Origin: Zizania palustris
Lineage: Eukaryota; Streptophyta; Magnoliopsida; Poales; Poaceae
DNA: 64,000 nucleotides
NCBI GenBank assembly: GCA_019279435.1
Contig: JAAALK010000288.1
Span: 52,457,742 to 52,521,741 of the forward strand
Direction: 5' to 3'
How positions within the stretch are numbered: the stretch's first letter is position 1; every line of letters begins with the position of its first letter. A program made the position numbers and the translations under genes. Below, one piece after another: positions 56,401 to 64,000 of the stretch. Under the pieces are notes generated by a model, which made no database searches, was not told the origin of the DNA, and worked only from the letters and a program-made list of their open reading frames with translations.

Positions 56401-56936
56401 TCAAATCCTTGCCGACTTCATTGCCGAATGGACATCCGCGGCTGATCACGCCGGTACCAAAGTAGGCGAGGGAGTCTGGACCTTCTATTCGGACGGTGCC
56501 TACCAGGCTTCGGGGGCTAGGGCTGGAGTAGTTATTGTCTCCCCCTCCAGCCAGCAGGCCTCGTACTCCGCTCCGCTGAACTTCAAGGCTACCAACAATA
56601 TCGCCGAGTACGAAGGAGTCCTACTGGGTCTCCGCAAGGCGAATGCGCTCGGAGCCGCCCGCATCGTGGTCAAGATCGATTCTCAAGTCGTCGCCGTGCA
56701 TATAGACAATAGTTTCCAGGCTCGGTACCCAGACCTCGCCTCCTACCTCGAAGCCATTCGGAAATTCGAAGCATCCTTTAAGGGGATATCCGTTCAAAGC
56801 ATCCCAAGAAGAGAAAACTACCAAGTCGACGCCCTCACCAAAGCCAGAGCCGACGGCCAAGCCATAACGCCGGGCGCCTTCTTCGAAGAGATTACCCAAC
56901 CTTTGGCGCTCCTCTGCAACGAGGCATCAACCTCCG
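53415..56936 (+). pseudogene. gag-pol: Gag-pol of I with stops and frameshifts
   Basis: Order: Gag second half, Cys/His motif (CSVHGENRSHDTVSC, about 54000), protease (LVDGGSFANIIFV), RT (CIDFTSLNKACPRDPYP, YMDDIVIKS near 55635), RNase H and the second RNase H (YSDGAYQASGARAG near 56500). Damage: TGA 53862-53864, TGA 55242-55244 (H has CGC), TAG 55848-55850 (H has CAG), and single-base losses near 54594, 55030 and 55900. The frame is cut after FFEEITQPLALLCNEAS by the H LTR at 56937. Confidence 0.85.
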
Positions 56937-57508
56937 TGTTGGGGGAGATAATCCCTGGAGTCAGCGGGGTGGGCCCCCCAGCCGGAGGGCCCAGGCTTGA
57001 TGACGGAGGTCACCGTCCGGAGGAGTGTGGCCGGAGGTCATCTTCCGGGGCGGCGTGGCCGGAGGTCACCTTCCGGAGGAGCGAAGCCGGAGACCGCCCT
57101 TCGGCGTAGGACACAGGAGCCCGCCTTCCGGAGGCTGAGGGTCCGGGGCTCTCGGCCGGCCCGGCGAGACGAGCCCAAAGAGAGTCTTGGCGGGAAAAGG
57201 ACTAGGCGGTCGTGCGAAAGGACAGGATCGCGACCTTCTGAGCCGTGTCGGGCGGCGCAGGAAGCGTCTGACACGGCCGATACGCTGTCAGAATCGAATC
57301 TTCTTGTCTGTACTATGTACCTCTTTGTCTGTACTACCGGTCAGGGTCGGTCGGGTGGCCGTTGGCAGCCCGGAGGCGTTTGGTCCTCTGGGCGGGGCGC
57401 CCTATAAATACCCCCCACTACAGTTGTAATGGACACGCAGCCCAGAGCATTGAATACACTACTCTTGTTTTCCACTGAAACCTGCTGGTTCGATCCGTCG
57501 TCCCAACA
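56937..57508 (+). repeat. H 5' LTR, 572 bp
   Basis: TGTTGGGGGAGATAATCCC ... TTCGATCCGTCGTCCCAACA. TATAAATA at 57403-57410, followed by a C-rich stretch. Short GGAGG/CCGGA-type repeats fill the first 200 bases. Confidence 0.9.
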
Positions 57509-57509
57509 G

Positions 57510-57527
57510 TTGGCGCCGTCCGTGGGG
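57510..57527 (+). other. Primer binding site of H
   Basis: TGGCGCCGTCCGTGGGGA, identical to the site of A, one base after the LTR end. Confidence 0.75.
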
Positions 57528-57573
57528 ATCTAGTCCGAAAAGCTAGCGTCCTCTACACCTATACACCCAAAGC

Positions 57574-60500
57574 ATGTCTAACCGGAAGGGAGCAAGCACG
57601 GCCCCCCTGCGCAGGTCGACCCGAACTGCTGGGGGCGAGCCCGCCCTAACCGTCGACCCTAATCCTTCAGTCCCCATCACCACCACCGTCGGAGAGGTGC
57701 CCCCCCAAGGCTCCACCCCGTCGCAAGAGGAGGCGCCCGGGGCTCAAGGCGCTGACGGCCCGCCCGAGCCGACCACCGCCAACCTGGCCGGGTCTCCGAG
57801 CGGGCCGCCGGAGCAGCATCTCTCAGGTGGACCTCCGGCAGTAGTGTCCCTTCCGACGGACTACGTCCGCTCGCGGGACCCCGACACAACTTCCGGGGGA
57901 AGCGGGAGCCAGGCTGATGCCCTGGCTGCCGAGAACGCCAGGCTAAAGGCGGAGCTGGCTCTGTGGCGTCAGGAAGCGTCGCTCCGGCCCCCGGCCCCCC
58001 CGGCGGCCTTTCGCGTCGCGAGAGCTGCGGTCACGGACCTAAGCGACGACGAGGACCGCCCGGAGGAAGAGAACGCTTCGTACGACGAGGACTCTCCCTT
58101 GCACCCAGACCTCCAGAGGGTACGCTTCAGCTCGAGCTTCCGCGCCGCCAAGCTCCCCAAGTACTCCGGGGACTCCGACCCTGGCGAGTTCTCTCGCTCC
58201 TACGCTCTGGCAATAGAAGCGTCCGGGGGGAGCCGGGACGCCATGGCCAAGTGTTTCCCTCTGGCGCTCGAAGGGATCGCCCTACGATGGTTCTGGTCTC
58301 TCCGGCCAGGGACCATCCACTCGTGGGAGCAGCTGAAGAAGAAGTTCGTCAACAACTTCCAGGGGACCTTCGTGGCCCCCATGTCTACCGGGAGCCTTTT
58401 CAAGTGAAGCAGCAGCCCGGAGAGACACTGCGGCAGTACTCCCAGCGCTTTGCGCACACCAAGGCTCAGATCAAGGGGCTTTCCGCTTCTTCAGTCATCG
58501 ACGCGGCCCGGGAAGGCGTCACCCACCCAGGACTCCTCGACAAGCTCCACCGGAAGCCCATCTCTTCGGTGGCGCAGCTCATGACGTACTTCGAAGAGTA
58601 CGCTCGGTCCGAAGAGGGCCAGATACGCCGGCAGGCGATGGTAGTCCCCGTCCGGGCTCCCAACGTCCGAGCGTACGAAGTGCCTCCGGAGCCCAGCCGG
58701 GGCCCGCGTCGCGCCCCTGACTTCCGGCGCCCGGAGCCCGCTCGCCCGGACCTCGGTCGTCAAGATTCTCGGCGGAACCGGAAGCATTTTCGGGGGGAAG
58801 TCCTTAACATCACCCCTCAAGCGCCCGCCAAGCACCTGCACATGCCCGGCGGAAGTCGCCAGGTCGGGCCCAAGGCTTCACCCCGCGCACCTGCCAGGGG
58901 AACCTTTTACTGCAGCGTCCATGGCGAGAACCGGAGCCACGACACCGACTCCTGCCGCACCATACTCGCTCTTCGCAGCGATTACCTCGAGCGCCAGTCC
59001 GGTCGCGGCTCCTCCGACCGGGGGCACTCCGCTCCTCGGCCGGACCAGGTCCAAATAGTCGGGCGTCAGGAAGAGCCGGAGGCCGTAACCCCGGCCGAAG
59101 GATTCGGCGGGGTCCCGGCCCTCACACTCGAAGCCGGTCCGGATCGTGGCAAGCGCGTGGTTCTTCCCATATCCGGAGGAGGAGCCCTCGGAGCGCTGTC
59201 CAAGCGGCAGCGTCGGGATTACGTTCGGGAAGTTGGGCACATCGGCACGTCCAGCCCTTCAGTCCTCCCGGAGTGGTCCCACGTCCCCATCAGCTTCACC
59301 GCCGAAGACGCCGCCGGCGTCAAGTTTCCTCACGCTGACCCACTCGTCATTTCGGCGGACATCGCCGGAGCCGAGGTGCGTCGCATTTTAGTCGACGGAG
59401 GAAGTTCCGCTGACATCATCTTCGTGCAGGCCTTCGACCAACTGTGCTTGTCCCGCAAGCACCTGCTGCCAGCCTCGCGGCCACTCCAAGGCTTCTCAGG
59501 CCCTCCGCTCGACGCCTTGGGCCAGGTCTCATTGGAAGTGGCATTCGGCACCGCACCCCTCCAGCGTCGGGAGGAAATTCTGTTCGACGTCGTCGACGCT
59601 CCATACGCCTACAACGCCATCTTCGGCCGGGGGATGCTCAACCGCTTCGGCGCCATCGCTCACCACAACTACCTCTGCCTCAAGATGCCGACTCCCGGAG
59701 GGGTGTTGTCTGTGCTGGGCGATCAAGCTGCCGCCCGCCGGGTCGAATACGGCCACGCGGCGCCCCTGGAGCCGCGGCAGGTCCACAGTGTCCGCGAAGG
59801 TCCCGGAGACGCCAACCTCCCATCGGAAGCCAGCCCTGCGCAGAAAGGACGCCCCGTCAAACCCCTCCCAGAAGGCGAAGTCATCACCAAAACCCTGACT
59901 TGCGGGGGGAAGGAGTACCCGATCAAGTTCGGAGGGGGCCTGGAGCCAGAATTATCGGCACAGCTCGAGGCCATCGTCTGCAGCAACCTCGACATCTTCG
60001 CATGGTCGGACGACGACATTCCCGGCGTCGATCGGGCTGTCATTGAGCATTCACTGGCGGTCGATCCGAAGGCACGACCAGTCCGCCAGGGGCTTCGGAG
60101 GCTGTCCGCTGAGAGGGCTGAGCTCGCCAAGGCCGAGACCGACAAGTTGCTCCGCGCCGGGGTCATCAGGGAAGTAAGCCACACCGACTGGTTGTCCAAC
60201 CCTGTGTTTGTCCAGAAGAAAACATCTGGCAAATGGCGCATGTGTATCGACTTTACTTCTTTAAATAAAGCTTGCCCCCGTGATCCCTACCCGCTGCCTC
60301 GTATTGATCAGCTAGTAGATTCCACAGCCGGAGCCGAGCTCCTCAGCTTCCTTGATGCCTATTCCGGTTATCATCAGATCTGGCTCAAGCCTGAAGACCA
60401 GGTGAAAACCAGCTTCGTCACCCCGGCCGGAGTGTTCTGTTACCTCCGGATGCCCTTCGGTCTCCGTAACGCCGGAGCAACCTTTCAAGGTTAATCTCAA

Positions 60501-63110
60501 AGGCCCTCGGTCATCAGCTCGGGCGGAACGTGGAAGCTTACATGGACGACATCGTCATCAAGACTGCCTCCGCAGGTCAGCACGGGTCCGACATAGCCGA
60601 AACCTTCGACAGCCTCCGGCGGTGTGGGATACGGCTCAACCCTGACAAGTGCGTCTTCGGAGCACGCGCCGGGAAGCTGCTCGGGTACCTCGTCTCCAGC
60701 CGCGGCATCGAAGCAAGTCCAACGCAAGTTCAAGCATTGCAGGGCATGGCACCACCTCAGAACCTGCGGCAGGCGCAGAAGTTGGCCGGACGCTTGGCCG
60801 CCTTGGGGCGTTTTCTCGCCAAATCAGCAGAGCGAAGTTTGCCCATCTTCAAAGCGCTTCGAGGTTCCAAGCATTTCGAATGGACCCCCGAGTGCCAGGA
60901 TTGTTTCCAGCAAATCAAGGATTATCTCTCCAGCCTCGTGGCCCTCGCCACACCACGGGCCGGCAGCCCCTTGCTGGTTTATCTCGCCGCCTCAGGCACC
61001 GCCGCAAGCGCGGCCTTGGTTCAGGAAGAAGAGTGCGGCGGGAAGCTAGTTCAGCGGCTCGTTTACTTCGTCTCCGAGGTTCTCGCCGACGCCAAGGCAA
61101 GGTATTCCGAGTTAGAGAAGGTGGCTTATGCCCTCGTCATGACCTCCCGCAAGCTCCGGCACTACTTCTTGGCCCACGACATCATCATTCCAACAGCCTA
61201 TCCGTTGGGCGACATGTTCAGGAACAAAGACGCCACCGGTCGCATCGGGAAGTGGGCGGTAGAGCTGGCCCCGTTCGGGATCTCCTTCGTTGCCCGGACG
61301 GCCATCAAATCCCAGATTCTCGCTGACTTCGTCGCAGAGTGGACGTGGGCTCGAGAGCCCGCAAGCGCCAGCACGGGCGAAGAGATTTGGACCATTTTTA
61401 CGGATGGCGCTTACCAGGCCTCCGGGGCTGGGGCCGGAGCTGTCATCATTTCCCCTTCGGGTCAGCAGGCCCTGTACTCCGCTCGGCTAAGCTTCAAGGC
61501 CACCAACAACGTCGCAGAATACGAAGGCGTCCTCTTGGGACTTCGCAAGGCGCTCGCTTTGGGCGCCGCGCGCGTGATCGTGAAGACCGACTCCCAAGTG
61601 GTCGCCGGGCACATCGACAAGTCTTTTCGAGCGAAGCACCCGGACCTCGCTTCCTACCTCGACTCCATCCGCAAGTCCGAAGCCTCCTTCAAGGGAATCT
61701 CCGTCCAGAACATCCCGCGAAGCGACAACGCCCAAGCGGATGCCCTCGCTAAGGCCGGGGCTGGCGCCCAGGCCTTGCCGCCAGGGGCTTTCTTCGAGGA
61801 ACTCGCCCAGCCTTCGGTAATTCATCGAAGCGAGGCGATAGACCCCGTCGCCCCGGAGGAGCCCCCGGCCCCAGTACTCTGTACGGCAAGCGCCGATTGG
61901 CGCGAGCCCATCCTCCGCGCGCTCGCCGGTGGCGACGAAGTCCATCCCAGTCCGGAGCAGGTGCGCCTACAACTCCGCGCGCGATCATTCGAGGTCATCA
62001 ATGGCATCTTGTACAAGTCCGGAGTATGTTCCCCGCTGCTCCGCTGCGTCGCGCATTCCGACGGTGTCGCCATGCTCCGAGAGATACATGAAGGACTGTG
62101 CGGCAGTCACTTAGCGCCGCGGGCCCTCGCAGGCAAAGCCCTCCGGCAAGGCGTGTACTGGCCCACCATCATCGCTGACGCCGAGGAACTCGTCCGCGCC
62201 TGCCAAGGTTGCCAGTGGATGGGTCGACGCAGTCACCGCCCCCCAGCAAGATTGCTACCTATCCCTCCCGTGTGGCCCTTGGCCCGCTGGGGCATGGACC
62301 TCGTCGGCCCGCTCCCCAGAGCGAAAGGAAGCCTACGCTTCGTCGTCGTCGCCGTCGAGTACTTCTCCAAGTGGGTCGAAGCGGAGCCTCTCACCACCAT
62401 CACATCCCGAAGTGTCCAAAAGTTTTTCTGGCAACATATCGTGTGCCGGTTCGGAGTACCCAAGCAGCTCACATTGGACAACGGGACGCAGTTCGATGCC
62501 GGCAGCTTCCGGACATTCTGTGGCGAGCTGGGAGTTCAGCTTTGCTTCGCGGCCGTGCGGCATCCCCAGTCTAACGGAGCAGTGGAGCGAGCCAACGGGC
62601 ACATTCTGTCCGGCCTTCATAAGCGTATTGTCGGGTTGGCCCGAGGCACGTGGCCCGACGAGCTACCCAAGGTCTTATGGTCCATCCGGACGACCGTTTC
62701 CCGGGCAACGGGCTTCACCCCGTTCCGCCTTATGTTCGGCGACGAAGCGATGACGCCAACGGAGCTCCGCGCCGGTTCACTGCGCGTTCGTAGCACCCGA
62801 AGTTGAAGGTGAGCGCGCCGTCTCCCTTGACCTAGCGGAAGAAACGCGGTTGCGCGCCGTCGCTAACCTGTCCCACTATCAGAAGGAGACCAAGGGGTGG
62901 TATGACACCAAGGTCAAGCGCAACGAGTTCCAACCAGGGCATCTCGTCCTTCGCACCGTGGTCGCTCCCCCCAAGTTGGGCAACAAATGGGACGGACCGT
63001 ACATCGTTATGAAGTCCGGGCGGCCGGGGTCCTACCGCCTCGCTACACTGGAAGGTGAAGAGCTGAAGCATTCGTGGCACGCTGGGGACCTGAAGCGTTA
63101 CTTTCCGTAA
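57574..63110 (+). pseudogene. gag-pol: Gag-pol of H, complete domains, three frameshifts
   Basis: Start ATG 57574 (MSNRKGASTAPLRRSTR). Gag core about 58080-58640; Cys/His motif CSVHGENRSHDTDSC near 58920; protease LVDGGSSADIIF near 59390; RT with YMDD at about 60540; RNase H; second RNase H (TDGAYQASGAGAG near 61400); integrase zinc region (62090-62220) and core with Asp (MDLVGP), Asp (LDNGTQF) and Glu (AVERANG). The C-terminal barrel ends KRYFP at 63110. Frameshifts lie near 58399 and 60486, both single-T losses in T runs compared with A and I, and at 62770-62800. Otherwise no stops, so all domains are readable. It makes the capsid and the enzymes for copying and inserting the element. Confidence 0.9.
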
Positions 63111-63184
63111 TATTACCAATGTACTTTATTCACGGCTATCGCCGCCCGGTTGTATCCCCCATCTGAGAAATAACATTTTCAGCC

Positions 63185-63850
63185 AATTATTGACCGACAC
63201 AACTCGCGACGCGCCCTCGCCTTCGGGTTCCGAGCTCCGACTCGACGCACCCTCCCGTTCGGGTTCCGAGCTATGCCTCGACGCACCCTCACATTCGGGC
63301 TCTGAGCTCCGGCTCGACGCGCCCTCACATTCGGGCTCCGAGCTCCGGCTCGACGCGCCCTCATATTCGGGCTCCGAGCTCCGGCTCGACGCGCCCCCAC
63401 ATTCGGGCTCCGAGCTCCGGCTCGACGCGCCCTCATATTCGGGCTCCGAGCTCCGGCTCGACGCGCCCTCATATTCGGGCTCCGAGCTCCGGCTCGACGC
63501 GCCCCCACATTCGGGCTCCGAGCTCCGGCTCGACGCGCCCTCATATTCGGGCTCCGAGCTCCGGCTCGACGCGCCCTCGCATTCGGGTTCCGAGCCCCGA
63601 CTCGACGCACCCTCCCGTTCGGGCTCCGAGCTCCGGCTCGACGCGCCCTCGTATTCGGGCTCCGAGCTCCGGCTCGACGCGCCCTCGCATTCGGGTTCCG
63701 AGCTCCGCCTCGACGCACCCTCACACTCGGGTTCCGAGCTATGCCTCGACGCACCCCCACATTCGGGTTCCGAGCCATGCCTCGACGCACCCTCCCACTC
63801 GGGTTCCGAGCTATGCCTCGACGCACCCTCGACACACCCTCGCGTTCGGG
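63185..63850. repeat. 36-bp tandem repeat block of H
   Basis: About 18 copies of a 36-bp unit (CTCCGAGCTCCGGCTCGACG then CGCCCTCACATTCGGG), the reverse complement of the J unit. It begins about 75 bases after the pol stop. Frames on both strands are open because the unit is a multiple of three; the minus-strand 289-codon frame is a repeat product. Confidence 0.9.
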
Positions 63851-64000
63851 CTCCAAGCTCTGGCTGGGCGCGCACCGTCCGCTTTCCCTCTCCTAAGCTA
63901 CTTAGCGCCCAGCTAGTAAACCAGCTACCCGCCAAGCGGGGGGGGGGGGAGAGGAAGAGGGAGAGAAAGCGAGACGCAAGCTGCAACAAGCCCATAAGTG
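63851..64000. other. Start of the region 3' of pol in H
   Basis: This matches, inverted, J around 14345-14412 (GTAGCGGGTAGGC, CTGGGCGCTAACCAGCTAG). It should lead into the 3' end of a minus-strand antisense gene outside the window. A run of about 12 G lies near 63940. Confidence 0.5.

Larger units (their letters stand above)
53279..56936 (+). mobile_element. I: decayed Tat-clade element of the H family
   Basis: The first ~135 bases of an LTR join directly to gag, so a deletion removed the LTR remainder, priming site and gag start. The polyprotein then runs to the second RNase H, where H is inserted. The left flank is the C LTR. Confidence 0.82.
56937..64000 (+). mobile_element. H: near full-length Tat-clade gypsy element
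   Basis: 5' LTR, priming site, complete gag-pol with integrase (three frameshifts), and a 36-bp tandem repeat block. The window ends before the expected minus-strand antisense gene and 3' LTR. Left flank: CTCCG inside I. It is the youngest-looking layer at this end. Confidence 0.9.

Noticed and set aside
63126..63995. 289- and 225-codon minus-strand frames near the window end
   Set aside because: Same 36-bp repeat effect as in J. The real antisense gene should begin further right, outside the window.

Overview
The window is plant nuclear DNA made almost entirely of LTR retrotransposons inserted into one another. A flowering plant is certain and a monocot seems likely; I do not claim a species. 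The evidence is the element types: Tat-clade Ty3/gypsy polyproteins with a second RNase H, Sirevirus-type Ty1/copia elements with a coiled-coil Gag, and a gag-only element with very long LTRs. I found no convincing host gene, rRNA or tRNA gene. A 100-base run of N lies at 49255-49354. Stop codons, frameshifts, lost LTRs and insertions within insertions point to heterochromatin.

Layout. (1) 1-8250: TRG, minus strand, gag-only, with a 3.7 kb 5' LTR and a 3' LTR cut by the window start. (2) 8251-10097: an LTR remnant of the F family, then a leader and a broken gag-like frame (L). (3) 10098-15453: J, a minus-strand Tat remnant. (4) 15454-19343: K, a second minus-strand Tat element, inserted in J's integrase. 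(5) 19344-25534: A, a plus-strand Tat element that cuts K and has no target duplication. (6) 25535-32491: D, a plus-strand Sirevirus whose pol is deleted. (7) 32492-36306: E, a minus-strand gypsy remnant (gag, protease, RT). (8) 36307-53278: C, a minus-strand Sirevirus with good pol, split by B (minus-strand Tat, 43843 to the gap), M (an LTR end), G (Tat 3' LTR) and F (plus-strand gypsy integrase plus 3' LTR). (9) 53279-56936: I, a decayed plus-strand Tat copy. (10) 56937-64000: H, a plus-strand Tat element inserted in I and running off the window.

The most interesting feature is a gene carried antisense between pol and the 3' LTR of the Tat elements. It appears in J, K and B, and as a stub in A. 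It resembles the plant family annotated as 'putative gypsy type transposon' (PF04195-like, recognised by eye). It has its own TATA box and four introns at matching places. In B all five exons are open and join in frame to 1,167 codons, although that element's pol is not visible. In J, H and B a block of tandem repeats sits where the pol and antisense transcripts would converge.

How the parts work together: LTR promoters drive gag-pol RNA, primed at initiator-Met-type sites in TRG, L and C and at a tRNA-Asp-like site in A and H. TRG and D lack pol and could only have moved using enzymes supplied by relatives. Most stop codons that can be compared with an intact relative are C-to-T changes at CAG/CTG or CG sites, as expected for methylated, silenced plant DNA.
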